Shown piece after piece: positions 16,114 to 22,022 of a DNA stretch of 22,022 bases. This DNA comes from JBBKXP01 sp038251315. Its GTDB lineage: Bacteria > Pseudomonadota > Alphaproteobacteria > Rhodobacterales > Rhodobacteraceae. Below the pieces are notes generated by a model. The model did no database searches and was not told the origin of the DNA. It saw only the letters and a list, made by a program, of their open reading frames with translations. Position 1 is the stretch's first letter; each line of letters begins with the position of its first letter. The position numbers and the translations under genes were made by a program. The stretch covers positions 1-22,022 of the forward strand of contig JBBSBK010000060.1 of NCBI GenBank assembly GCA_038251315.1. Reading direction: 5' to 3'.

Positions 16114-16533
16114 TTATTCAGCGTTGGCCTCTTCGGCCTCAATCCGGGCCTTGTCGGCAGAGCCTTTGGCAGCCGGATCGCGGTCAACCAGTTCGATGAT
16201 CGCCATCGGCGCCATGTCGCCATAGCGGAACCCGGCCTTGAGCACGCGGGAATAGCCACCGGCACGTTCCTTGTAACGCGGGCCCAGCACATCGAACAGC
16301 TTGGTGACGTGGATGTCCTGCTTGAGCTGCGCATCGGCCTGACGGCGGGCGTGCAGGTCGCCACGCTTGCCCAGCGTGATCAGCTTGTCGATGACGCGCT
16401 TGAGTTCTTTGGCTTTGGGCAAGGTCGTCTTGATCTGTTCGTGTTCAATCAACGATCCGGACATGTTGGCGAACATCGCCTTGCGGTGCTCGTGGGTCCG
16501 GTTCAGCTTGCGGTAGCCGCTTGCGTGACGCAT
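16114..16533 (-). CDS. rplQ: 50S ribosomal protein L17
   Basis: A 139-residue L17. The N-terminus MRHASGYRKLNRTHEHRKAM and the segment SLIEHEQIKTTLPKAKELK are diagnostic. The C-terminus has the acidic, Ala-rich tail common in alphaproteobacteria (EAEEANAE). GGAG lies 7 nt before the ATG. It is the last gene of the alpha-operon block, 116 nt after rpoA, and is followed by a strong terminator. Confidence 0.97.
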   Translation of the reverse strand: MRHASGYRKLNRTHEHRKAMFANMSGSLIEHEQIKTTLPKAKELKRVIDKLITLGKRGDLHARRQADAQLKQDIHVTKLFDVLGPRYKERAGGYSRVLKAGFRYGDMAPMAIIELVDRDPAAKGSADKARIEAEEANAE

Positions 16534-16619
16534 TTTCAGTCTCCTAAGTGCTTTATACTTTGTGCAGCGGTCAGATGCGTGCCTGCCGCATTATTGGGGC
16601 GGGATTGCCCGGGGTCGGG

Positions 16620-16645
16620 GTAAGATGGGTTTGAACCCATCTTAC
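16620..16645. repeat. Perfect hairpin between rpoA and rplQ
   Basis: GTAAGATGGGTT (16620-16631) pairs with AACCCATCTTAC (16634-16645), a 12-bp stem with only two central bases, starting about 5 nt behind the rpoA stop on the minus strand. There is no T run on either side. It is more likely an mRNA processing or 3' stabilising element than a terminator. Confidence 0.6.
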
Positions 16646-16649
16646 ATTC

Positions 16650-17666
16650 TCAAAACTGGTCTTCGAACTTTTTCGCCAGATCCTCGATATTGTCTGGCGG
16701 CCAGTCCTCGACGTCCATGCCCAGATGCAGACCCATGCCCGAAAGCACTTCCTTGATCTCATTCAGGGACTTGCGGCCAAAGTTCGGAGTGCGCAGCATC
16801 TCGGCTTCGGTTTTCTGGATCAGGTCGCCGATATAGACAATGTTGTCGTTCTTGAGGCAGTTGGCAGACCGCACGGACAGCTCCAGCTCGTCGACCTTTT
16901 TCAGCAACAGCGGGTTGAACTCCAGCCCGTCGTCGTCCGATCCGGAATGCGCGCTTTCGGGTTCGTCGAAGTTGACGAAGATACCCAACTGGTCCTGCAG
17001 GATACGGGCGGCATAGGCCACCGCATCGTCCGGCGTGATCGACCCATCGGTTTCGATCTTCATGGTCAGCTTGTCGTAATCCAGCACCTGACCTTCGCGG
17101 GTCGGCTGGACCTCGTAGCTGACCTTTTTGATCGGCGAATAGATCGCGTCGATCGAGATCATGCCGATGGGGGCATCCTCGGGCTTGTTCTTGTCAGCCG
17201 AAACATAACCTTTGCCGGTGGCAACGGTCAGTTCCATGTACAGATCGGCACCGTCGTCCAAATGGCAGATCACGTGATCCTTGTTCAGGATCTCGATGCC
17301 GTTGGATTCGCTGATATCCGCTGCCGTCACCACGCCCGGCCCCTTGGCCTGCACGGTCAACCGCTTGGGCCCTTCGACTTCCATGCGGATATCGACACCC
17401 TTGAGGTTCAGGACGATGTCGGTGACGTCTTCACGCACGCCCGACACGGACGAGAATTCGTGCAGTACGTTGTCGATCTGCACGGCAGTGATCGCGGCGC
17501 CCTGCAGCGACGACATCAGCACCCGGCGCAGGGCGTTGCCCAGCGTCAGACCGAAACCGCGCTCCAGCGGTTCGGCGGTCAGGGTGGCCTGACGATGCGG
17601 GTCGTTACCCGGTTTGACGTCAAGCTGCGCGGGCTTAATCAGTTCAGCCCAGTTTTTGTGGATCAT
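16650..17666 (-). CDS. rpoA: DNA-directed RNA polymerase subunit alpha
   Basis: A 338-residue alpha subunit. The start MIHKNWAELIKPAQL at 17666 has GGAGGG 4-5 nt upstream; the longer frame from 17678 would begin inside that ribosome binding site. The N-terminal domain contains ERGFGLTLGNALRRVLMSSL, which drives dimerisation and core assembly. The C-terminal domain (from about residue 250) carries ELSVRSANCLKNDNI and NFGRKSLNEIKEVL, which contact promoter UP elements and activators. A charged linker ESAHSGSDDD lies between. Length and context (rpsK upstream, rplQ downstream) are canonical. Confidence 0.98.
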   Translation of the reverse strand: MIHKNWAELIKPAQLDVKPGNDPHRQATLTAEPLERGFGLTLGNALRRVLMSSLQGAAITAVQIDNVLHEFSSVSGVREDVTDIVLNLKGVDIRMEVEGPKRLTVQAKGPGVVTAADISESNGIEILNKDHVICHLDDGADLYMELTVATGKGYVSADKNKPEDAPIGMISIDAIYSPIKKVSYEVQPTREGQVLDYDKLTMKIETDGSITPDDAVAYAARILQDQLGIFVNFDEPESAHSGSDDDGLEFNPLLLKKVDELELSVRSANCLKNDNIVYIGDLIQKTEAEMLRTPNFGRKSLNEIKEVLSGMGLHLGMDVEDWPPDNIEDLAKKFEDQF

Positions 17667-17701
17667 GTGTCCCTCCATCCTAGTCCGCCTTCATGTCCAA
17701 A

Positions 17702-17757
17702 AAGGCCGACGCTCGAGGTTTCAGAATAACGAAACCGAGGCCGTGCGACGTGGCACG
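17702..17757. promoter_or_regulatory. rpsK-rpoA intergenic hairpins, possible attenuator
   Basis: On the minus strand, reading from rpsK to rpoA, CGTGC / GCACG (17757-17742) forms one stem. GGTTTC / GAAACC (17736-17717, 8-nt loop) forms a second. Outer GGCC segments could extend the second stem, and TTTTT follows at about 17703-17699. The layout resembles a leaky terminator or attenuator ahead of rpoA, but the pairing is interrupted. Confidence 0.35.
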
Positions 17758-17779
17758 ACCCCGGCAATGGCAATGTCGG

Positions 17780-18169
17780 TCAGACGCGGCGGCGTTTCGG
17801 CGGGCGGCAGCCGTTGTGCGCCATCGGCGTCACGTCACGAATCGAGGTGACGTTCAACCCGGCGGCAGCCAGTGCGCGCAGGGCGCTTTCCCGGCCCGAA
17901 CCAGGCCCTTGCACTTCGACTTCCAGCGTTTTTACGCCATGTTCCTGCGCCTTTTTGGCGACGTCCTCAGCGGCCATCTGGGCAGCGTAGGGCGTCGATT
18001 TGCGCGACCCCTTGAAACCCATCGTGCCGGCCGACGACCATGCGATGGCGTTGCCCTGCACGTCGGAAATCAGGATCTTGGTGTTGTTGAAGGAAGAATT
18101 CACATGCGCCACACCAGCGGCGATGTTCTTGGAAACCTTCTTTTTGGTGCGTTTGGTATCGCGTGCCAT
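17780..18169 (-). CDS. rpsK: 30S ribosomal protein S11
   Basis: A 129-residue S11, part of the 30S platform that contacts 16S rRNA near the decoding centre. Diagnostic segments are GVAHVNSSFNNTKILISD, WSSAGTMGFKGSRKSTPYAAQ, GPGSGRESALRAL and the C-terminal NGCRPPKRRRV. GGGA precedes the ATG. It follows rpsM by 12 nt, as in canonical alpha operons. rpsD, which follows rpsK in E. coli, is absent here, as is usual in alphaproteobacteria. Confidence 0.98.
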   Translation of the reverse strand: MARDTKRTKKKVSKNIAAGVAHVNSSFNNTKILISDVQGNAIAWSSAGTMGFKGSRKSTPYAAQMAAEDVAKKAQEHGVKTLEVEVQGPGSGRESALRALAAAGLNVTSIRDVTPMAHNGCRPPKRRRV

Positions 18170-18181
18170 ATCCCGGTCCCC

Positions 18182-18550
18182 TTATTTCTTCTTGCCGGCA
18201 ATGGCCTTTGCGGGGCCTTTGCGGGTGCGTGCGTTGGTGTGGGTCCGCTGACCGCGCACCGGGAGGTTGCGGCGATGACGCAGACCGCGATAGCAGCCAA
18301 GGTCCATCAGACGCTTGATGTTCATCTGGGTCTCGCGGCGCAGATCGCCTTCGACTTGCAGGTTGGCGTCGATGTGTTCGCGGATCGACAGCACTTCGGC
18401 GTCCGACAGGTCATTGACCCGGCGCGACTGGTCGATGCCGACGGCCTCGCAGATCGCTTTCGCGGTCGTGTGTCCGATTCCGGTGATATAGGTTAGGGCG
18501 ATTGGCACCCGCTTTGCAGCAGGGATGTTGACGCCGGCAATACGTGCCAC
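18182..18550 (-). CDS. rpsM: 30S ribosomal protein S13
   Basis: A 122-residue S13 of the 30S head, contacting P-site tRNA and the subunit bridge. Segments MARIAGVNIPAAKRV, LTYITGIG, RRETQMNIKRLMDLGCYRGLRHRRNLPVRGQRT and the basic tail are diagnostic. The start codon is GTG (18550), with AAGGA 8 nt upstream. A 250-nt gap separates it from adk, so it may have its own promoter. rpmJ, found next to rpsM in enterics, is not present. Confidence 0.97.
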   Translation of the reverse strand: MARIAGVNIPAAKRVPIALTYITGIGHTTAKAICEAVGIDQSRRVNDLSDAEVLSIREHIDANLQVEGDLRRETQMNIKRLMDLGCYRGLRHRRNLPVRGQRTHTNARTRKGPAKAIAGKKK

Positions 18551-18570
18551 GTTGGTCTTCCTTTCGTTGC

Positions 18571-18596
18571 GGGTCCGTGATGCCGGACCCTTTTTT
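18571..18596 (+). terminator. Terminator-like hairpin, antisense to the rpsM leader
   Basis: On the plus strand GGGTCCG (18571-18577) pairs with CGGACCC (18584-18590) around a 6-nt loop and is followed by TTTTTT (18591-18596). This is the textbook form of an intrinsic terminator, but no plus-strand gene lies upstream. In the sense (minus) direction the T run becomes an A run ahead of the stem, and the hairpin would lie about 20 nt before the rpsM start codon. Confidence 0.6.
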
Positions 18597-18751
18597 CACA
18601 ACTGAAGCCCGCAGGGTTCGCACCCACGGGCCGCTGTCAGTCGAGGTGATCGGCATGGACGGGGGCGACCCTGCACGCCAGATGATTCCCTTACGGGATG
18701 GGGGTGTCTAGGAGGAAGTGACCGGGGCGTCAAGGGCTGGCTCAGGTGGGG

Positions 18752-18797
18752 GCAAAGATCTTCGAAAATCATTCCCCAAGCTGTTCCAAAAGCCGTG
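18752..18797. repeat. Decayed copy of the palindromic element
   Basis: These 46 nt align without gaps to the double palindrome at 21549-21594, with 34 of 46 bases identical by hand count and the same orientation. The central TCTTCGAA and AAAAGCC parts are kept while the outer stem pairs are partly lost. It sits 3 nt behind the adk stop. Confidence 0.6.
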
Positions 18798-18800
18798 ACC

Positions 18801-19451
18801 CTAAGCGTCCAACGTCGCTCCAATCGCCTCGGCCACCTCGTCCATCGTGCCCAACCCGTCGATCGAGCTCAGCTTGCCTTTGGCATAATAATACCCGATC
18901 AGCGGCGAGGTTTGTTTGTAATAGGCCAGCAGCCGGGTTTTGAGGCTGTCTTCGTTGTCATCCGTCCGGCGTTTGAAATTTGTGCCGCCACAGGTGGCGC
19001 ATTTGCCGTCCGTCGGGATCGGGTGGGTGACGTCATTATAGACCGCCCCGCAAGTCGCACAGGTCGATCGTGCAGTGATCCGCTGCATCAGTGCGTCGTC
19101 GTCGACCTGCATTTCGATGACATGGTCGAGGGTCTGGCCTTCGTCGGCCAACAGCTTCCCAAGGGCGTCGGCCTGCGCCAGCGTGCGCGGAAATCCGTCG
19201 AAGATGAAACCACTTGCGCCATTGTTGACAGCTGTCAACTTTTCACGGATCAGCCCGATGACGATCTCGTCCGTCACCAGTTCACCGCGGTCCATGACCT
19301 CGGCCACCGTCCTGCCCATCTCGGTGCCCCCGGTGCGGGCCTCGCGCAGCATGTCGCCGGTTGACAGTTGGACCAGGCCCCGTTCCGCGACCAGCCGTTG
19401 CGCCTGCGTTCCCTTGCCCGCCCCCGGCGGCCCCAGCAGAATGATGTTCAT
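18801..19451 (-). CDS. adk: Adenylate kinase with zinc-type LID
   Basis: Interconverts ATP + AMP and 2 ADP. It is 216 residues, with the P-loop GPPGAGKGT at 7-15, the AMP-binding STGDMLR near 30-36 and FDGFPRT at 84-90. The LID holds four cysteines, 131, 134, 151 and 154 (C-x2-C-x16-C-x2-C), the zinc-binding form found in many Gram-positives and in Rhodobacterales, whereas E. coli Adk lacks it. The start overlaps the secY stop by ATGA, so translation is coupled. Placement directly after secY is typical of many bacteria. Confidence 0.97.
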   Translation of the reverse strand: MNIILLGPPGAGKGTQAQRLVAERGLVQLSTGDMLREARTGGTEMGRTVAEVMDRGELVTDEIVIGLIREKLTAVNNGASGFIFDGFPRTLAQADALGKLLADEGQTLDHVIEMQVDDDALMQRITARSTCATCGAVYNDVTHPIPTDGKCATCGGTNFKRRTDDNEDSLKTRLLAYYKQTSPLIGYYYAKGKLSSIDGLGTMDEVAEAIGATLDA

Positions 19452-20806
19452 CGGCGCGACGGGCTTTTCTTGGCGGTGCCGCGCTTGCCGCGCAATTGCG
19501 ACTTTTCGATCAGGCCTTCGTATTGATGGGCCAGCAAATGCGACTGGACCTGCTGGATCGTGTCCATGCCGACACTGACGATAATCAGCACCGACGTGCC
19601 GCCGAAATAGAACGGGATCGACAGTTCGTTGCGCAGGATTTCCGGCAGCAGGCAGACCAGCGCCAGATAGCCGGACCCGAGGACCAGGATTCGGGTGACG
19701 ACATAGTCGAGGTATTCAGCGGTCCGTTTGCCGGGCCGGATGCCGGGAACAAAGCCGTTCTGATTCTTGAGGTTCTCGGCGACCTCATCAGTCTTGAACG
19801 CCACTTCTCGGGTATAAAAGTAGGTGAAAAACACGATCATCGCGGTAAAGAACACCAGATAAAGCGGCTGGCCGTGGCCAAAATACGCCAGGATGGTCGA
19901 CATCACCGGGCCGGTCTGCCCACCGCTGAACGTCGCCAGCGTGGTCGGCAGCAGCAAAAGGGCGCTGGCGAAAATGGCCGGGATCACGCCGGCCGGATTG
20001 ACCTTGATCGGCAGGTGCGACGATCCGCCGTCATAGACCTTCATGCCAACCTGACGTCGCGGATACTGGATGTGGATCTTGCGCAACGAGCGTTCCATGA
20101 ACACCACGAAGGTCAGCAAGGCGAACAACATGATGGCGACGCCGATGATGACGGCGGGGCTGATCGCGCCGGACCGGCCCTGCGACAGAAAGCGGGCGGC
20201 GGCGGCGGGCAGTTCGGCGACGATCCCGACAAAGATGATGAGTGATATGCCGTTGCCAATCCCGCGCGAGGTGATCTGTTCGCCCAGCCACATCAGGAAC
20301 ATGGTGCCGCCGACGATGGTAACGACGCAGGCAATCTTGAAATAAAGCCCCGGATCGGCGGCCAAGCCCCCGGCCTCAAGACTGGCAGCCAGCGCGTAGG
20401 CCTGGAATGTCGCCAGCACGACGGTGCCGTAACGGGTGTATTGGTTCAGCTTTTTGCGGCCGACGTCGCCCTCTTTCTTGAGCTGCTTCCAGGGTTCGTA
20501 CATCGACCCCATCAACTGCACGATGATCGAGGCCGAGATGTAGGGCATGATCCCCAGTGCAAAGATGCCCATCCGGGCCAGCGCGCCGCCGGTGAACATC
20601 GACAGGATGCCGCCGATGCCGGCCTGGGCGTTCTCCATGAAGGCACGCAGTTCTCCGCCGTCGATGCCGGGGACCGGAATGTAGGTGCCAAGACGGTAGA
20701 TGCACAGCAGGCCAAGGGTGAAGAATATCCGCTGGCGCAGTTCGGTCGCCTTGCCAAACGCCCCCCAGCTTAGGTTCGCGGCCATTTGTTCTGCGGCTGA
20801 TGCCAT
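19448..20806 (-). CDS. secY: Protein translocase subunit SecY
   Basis: The pore subunit of the Sec translocon, 452 residues with ten hydrophobic helices. Diagnostic segments are CIYRLGTYIPVPGID after the first helix, LGIMPYISASIIVQL, GNGISLIIFVGIV, PIKVNPAGVIPAIFAS and the C-terminal MDTIQQVQSHLLAHQYEGL. ATG 20806 (MASAAEQMAANLSW) has AAGAG 7 nt upstream and was preferred to ATG 20827, which has none. It follows rplO by 103 nt that contain two hairpins and overlaps adk by 4 nt. Confidence 0.97.
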   Translation of the reverse strand: MASAAEQMAANLSWGAFGKATELRQRIFFTLGLLCIYRLGTYIPVPGIDGGELRAFMENAQAGIGGILSMFTGGALARMGIFALGIMPYISASIIVQLMGSMYEPWKQLKKEGDVGRKKLNQYTRYGTVVLATFQAYALAASLEAGGLAADPGLYFKIACVVTIVGGTMFLMWLGEQITSRGIGNGISLIIFVGIVAELPAAAARFLSQGRSGAISPAVIIGVAIMLFALLTFVVFMERSLRKIHIQYPRRQVGMKVYDGGSSHLPIKVNPAGVIPAIFASALLLLPTTLATFSGGQTGPVMSTILAYFGHGQPLYLVFFTAMIVFFTYFYTREVAFKTDEVAENLKNQNGFVPGIRPGKRTAEYLDYVVTRILVLGSGYLALVCLLPEILRNELSIPFYFGGTSVLIIVSVGMDTIQQVQSHLLAHQYEGLIEKSQLRGKRGTAKKSPSRR

Positions 20807-20828
20807 GCTGATGCTCTTTTCATGCAAC

Positions 20829-20900
20829 CGCCGCCAGCCGGTTTTCCCGGTGGCGGCGTGTGGAAAACGTGGACAGTATGTAAGCGCCCTTGGGGACGCT
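20829..20900 (-). repeat. Two hairpins between rplO and secY
   Basis: The first follows the rplO stop by about 9 nt: AGCG-CCC / GGG-A-CGCT (20883-20900), 7 bp with one bulge. The second is CGCCGCCA / TGGCGGCG (20829-20836, 20851-20858), continued inside by CCGG / CCGG around TTTTC. It lies 22 nt before the secY start. Neither has a following T run in the sense direction, so they are probably mRNA structure elements separating rplO from secY expression. Confidence 0.5.
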
Positions 20901-20909
20901 CACAACCGA

Positions 20910-21395
20910 TTATTCCGCTGCGGTTTCGGAAACCTGCGCCGCCGTGACCGAAAGTGATCCGCCAGCCTTGGAAACCGCGTCGATGGCGCCCTGCGACGCA
21001 CCGGTCACGGCGATCGTGACATTGGATGTGACGTCGCCCTTGGCCAGCACCCGGATGCCATCCAGCTTGCGCCGGACCAGACCGCTGGCGACCAGCACGT
21101 CCTCGGTGATGTCGGCCGATGCGTCGATCTTTTTGGCGTCGATGAATTTCTGGATCAGGCCCAGATTGACGACGGCGAATTTCTTGCGGTTGGGCTTGTT
21201 AAAGCCACGCTTGGGCAAACGCTGATAGAGCGGCATCTGGCCGCCCTCATAAGCGTTGATCGCCACACCGGATCGGGATTTCTGACCCTTGATTCCGCGC
21301 CCTGCGGTCTTGCCCATCCCCGAACCGGGGCCGCGGGCGACGCGTTTGCGGGGTTTGGTGGCGCCGGGGTTGTCGTGAAGTTCGTTCAGTTTCAT
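20910..21395 (-). CDS. rplO: 50S ribosomal protein L15
   Basis: A 161-residue L15. The start MKLNELHDNPGATKPRKRV at 21395 has AAGGAG 8 nt upstream; the longer frame to 21443 lacks family similarity. GPGSGMGKTAGRGIKGQKSRSG is the hallmark, followed by YEGGQMPLYQRLPKRGFNKP. The C-terminus is extended with an Ala-rich tail. In the usual spc operon rpmD precedes rplO, but here the cluster starts with rplO. Confidence 0.97.
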   Translation of the reverse strand: MKLNELHDNPGATKPRKRVARGPGSGMGKTAGRGIKGQKSRSGVAINAYEGGQMPLYQRLPKRGFNKPNRKKFAVVNLGLIQKFIDAKKIDASADITEDVLVASGLVRRKLDGIRVLAKGDVTSNVTIAVTGASQGAIDAVSKAGGSLSVTAAQVSETAAE

Positions 21396-21458
21396 GTCGC
21401 TGTCTCCTTGCCGGAAGACCTGACCCAGCGACGGATCAGGCACGCGGCGTTTGCGGTG

Positions 21459-21476
21459 AGTCGGCGGGTGCCGACT
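21459..21476 (-). promoter_or_regulatory. Hairpin at the predicted 5' end of the rplO mRNA
   Basis: AGTCGGC (21459-21465) and GCCGACT (21470-21476) form a perfect 7-bp stem around GGGT. It begins almost exactly where transcription from the promoter at 21482-21510 would start, about 80 nt before the rplO ATG. A 5'-terminal stem-loop of this kind can stabilise an mRNA. Confidence 0.45.
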
Positions 21477-21481
21477 GCGGG

Positions 21482-21510
21482 CTTTTAGACGAGAGAGTGG
21501 CGAGTATCAA
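21482..21510 (-). promoter_or_regulatory. Candidate promoter of rplO-secY-adk
   Basis: On the minus strand TTGATA (21510-21505, 5/6 to consensus) is followed after 17 nt by TAAAAG (21487-21482, 4/6). The -35 box lies inside the first unit of the 16-bp tandem repeat. The predicted start near 21475 leaves an 80-nt leader that opens with a hairpin. Confidence 0.45.
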
Positions 21511-21536
21511 GCCTGGCAACTATCAAGCCTGGCAAC
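21505..21536. repeat. 16-bp perfect tandem repeat
   Basis: TATCAAGCCTGGCAAC occurs twice in direct succession (21505-21520, 21521-21536). On the minus strand each unit carries TTGATA, a good -35-like hexamer; only the copy nearer rplO is spaced correctly to the -10 box. The second unit runs into the first of three palindromes. Confidence 0.9.
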
Positions 21537-21594
21537 GACTTTGTTGCCGCAAAAGTCTTCGAAGACTTTTGCCAAGGCTTTTCGAAAAGCCTTG
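21531..21594. repeat. Three abutting palindromes
   Basis: Three inverted repeats follow one another without a spare base: GGCAAC / GTTGCC with a 6-nt loop (21531-21548), a perfect 24-bp palindrome centred on TCTTC|GAAGA (21549-21572), and a perfect 22-bp palindrome centred on TTTTC|GAAAA (21573-21594). The last two recur in decayed form at 18752-18797, so this looks like a repeated extragenic palindromic element. Confidence 0.85.
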
Positions 21595-21837
21595 GATACC
21601 TTGAGGCTTAGTGACAGTGGACTTGGCCGGTAGAGGTCTGCATGTGACAGCATTGGCCCGGAGACGAGCTTTTGCGGCAGCCGCCACCATGCGCCACCGT
21701 TTCTGTGCCGGATACGGTAAAACCGCCGACAGTTACCGGTGTTTCGGCAAAGGCAGAGGCCGCAAAAATGACGGTGGCAGAAAATTGGCAATTAGATCGC
21801 GCAGAGTAATTCCAATAGGTGATGCGATTTGGAGAGG

Positions 21838-21852
21838 TTAACGAAACGTTAA
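21838..21852. promoter_or_regulatory. CtrA-like site TTAA-N7-TTAA
   Basis: TTAACG-AAA-CGTTAA is a perfect 15-bp palindrome and also fits TTAA-N7-TTAA, the recognition pattern of the alphaproteobacterial regulator CtrA. It lies 13 bp upstream of a TTGACT hexamer and about 137 nt upstream of the right-edge start codon. Confidence 0.4.
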
Positions 21853-21893
21853 AGCAGTTTGCCTTTGACTTGAATCGTTTGGGATTGAACTAA

Positions 21894-21966
21894 CCCGCTG
21901 ACGCGGGAGAGGCGTTAGTATTGGCCGGAATGGCCTCCTGATGAGAAGGTTTGGTTGCTCGACCAA
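21894..21966 (+). promoter_or_regulatory. Structured leader upstream of the right-edge gene
   Basis: Three inverted repeats lie in a row: CCCGC / GCGGG (21894-21907, 4-nt loop), GGCC / GGCC (21923-21935) nested inside AGGC / GCCT, and TTGGT / ACCAA (21951-21966, 6-nt loop). The last ends about 10 nt before the GGAG ribosome binding site. No known riboswitch was recognised. Confidence 0.35.
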
Positions 21967-21988
21967 CCCTCAACCAGGAGACCACCCC

Positions 21989-22022
21989 ATGACTAATGCC
22001 ACGGCAGCGGTGAGCCCGCTGC
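21989..22022 (+). CDS. Partial gene at the right edge, unknown product
   Basis: ATG at 21989 with GGAG 8 nt upstream, then an open frame to the window edge; the 11 visible residues begin MTNATAAVSPL. This is too short to identify. It runs divergently from rplO, so the 594 nt between them must hold both promoters. Confidence 0.5.
   Translation, partial: MTNATAAVSPL

Larger units (their letters stand above)
18551..18800 (-). other. adk-rpsM intergenic region
   Basis: These 250 nt contain no credible gene. At the adk end lies a decayed copy of a palindromic element (18752-18797). At the rpsM end lies a hairpin with a T run in the plus direction (18571-18596). The middle part should hold the leader or promoter of the rpsM-rpsK-rpoA-rplQ block, but I could not identify clear -35/-10 boxes. 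Confidence 0.5.
21596..21988. other. Gene-free stretch with a leader for the right-edge gene
   Basis: About 390 nt between the palindrome block and the partial gene at the right edge. Open frames here are short, start with poor ribosome binding sites and match nothing I know. The right half holds a CtrA-like site (21838-21852), a TTGACT hexamer (21865-21870) and three small hairpins (21894-21966). Confidence 0.5.

Noticed and set aside
16725..17729. Plus-strand open frame opposite rpoA (334 codons)
   Set aside because: Exact antisense of rpoA with no independent motif; GC-bias shadow.
21507..21791. Minus-strand 94-codon frame through the palindrome block
   Set aside because: Its C-terminal part (KAFRKALAKVFEDF) is simply the translation of the palindromes; no ribosome binding site or family, so the repeat is the better explanation.
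21611..21841. Plus-strand 76-codon frame with GTG start
   Set aside because: No ribosome binding site, odd composition and no similarity that I recognise.
1..22022. CRISPR array, tRNA, rRNA, insertion sequence, prophage or integrase
   Set aside because: No regularly spaced repeats, tRNA-like cloverleaf, transposase or phage gene was seen on either strand.

Overview
The window looks like chromosomal DNA of a GC-rich alphaproteobacterium, most likely of the order Rhodobacterales (roseobacter or Rhodobacter type). The pointers are the YidC, ArgB and AapJ protein sequences, the order yidC / MOSC / engB / argB, an ATP12-type F1 assembly factor, and adk directly behind secY in the ribosomal cluster. 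This is recognition by reading; no search was run.

Region 1 (65-5418, + strand) is a tightly packed run of six genes: yidC, a MOSC-domain protein, engB, argB, a small 8-cysteine iron-sulfur protein and a SixA-type histidine phosphatase. Most junctions are ATGA or TGATG overlaps, so it probably forms one transcription unit. It ends tail-to-tail in a 4-nt overlap with region 2.

Region 2 (5415-10149, - strand) is a four-gene polar amino-acid ABC importer, aapJ-aapQ-aapM-aapP (bztABCD type). A strong hairpin lies between the binding-protein gene and the first permease gene.

Region 3 (10373-15804, - strand) opens with a quorum-sensing pair, a short LuxR-type regulator and a LuxI-type acyl-homoserine lactone synthase. 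With no visible terminator it continues into rarA, crcB, an rluC-type pseudouridine synthase, a HAD phosphatase and an ATP12-family chaperone. Divergent from luxR is an overlooked 53-codon ORF (15883-16044). The 78-nt region between them carries a perfect 7-11-7 palindrome that overlaps the predicted luxR promoter.

Region 4 (16114-21395, - strand) is the distal spc/alpha ribosomal cluster in the order rplO-secY-adk-rpsM-rpsK-rpoA-rplQ, closed by a bidirectional terminator. The cluster is cut off just before rplO: rpmD and rpsE are absent from this side. rplO instead has its own candidate promoter, next to a 16-bp tandem repeat and a block of three abutting palindromes. A decayed copy of that block lies directly behind adk.

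Region 5 (21596-22022) is non-coding. It holds a CtrA-like TTAA-N7-TTAA site and a hairpin-rich leader for a + strand gene that runs off the right edge.

Most of the window is housekeeping DNA. The part most likely to hold something undescribed is the luxR / small-ORF intergenic region and the operon behind luxI. The palindromic repeat element is the second choice.
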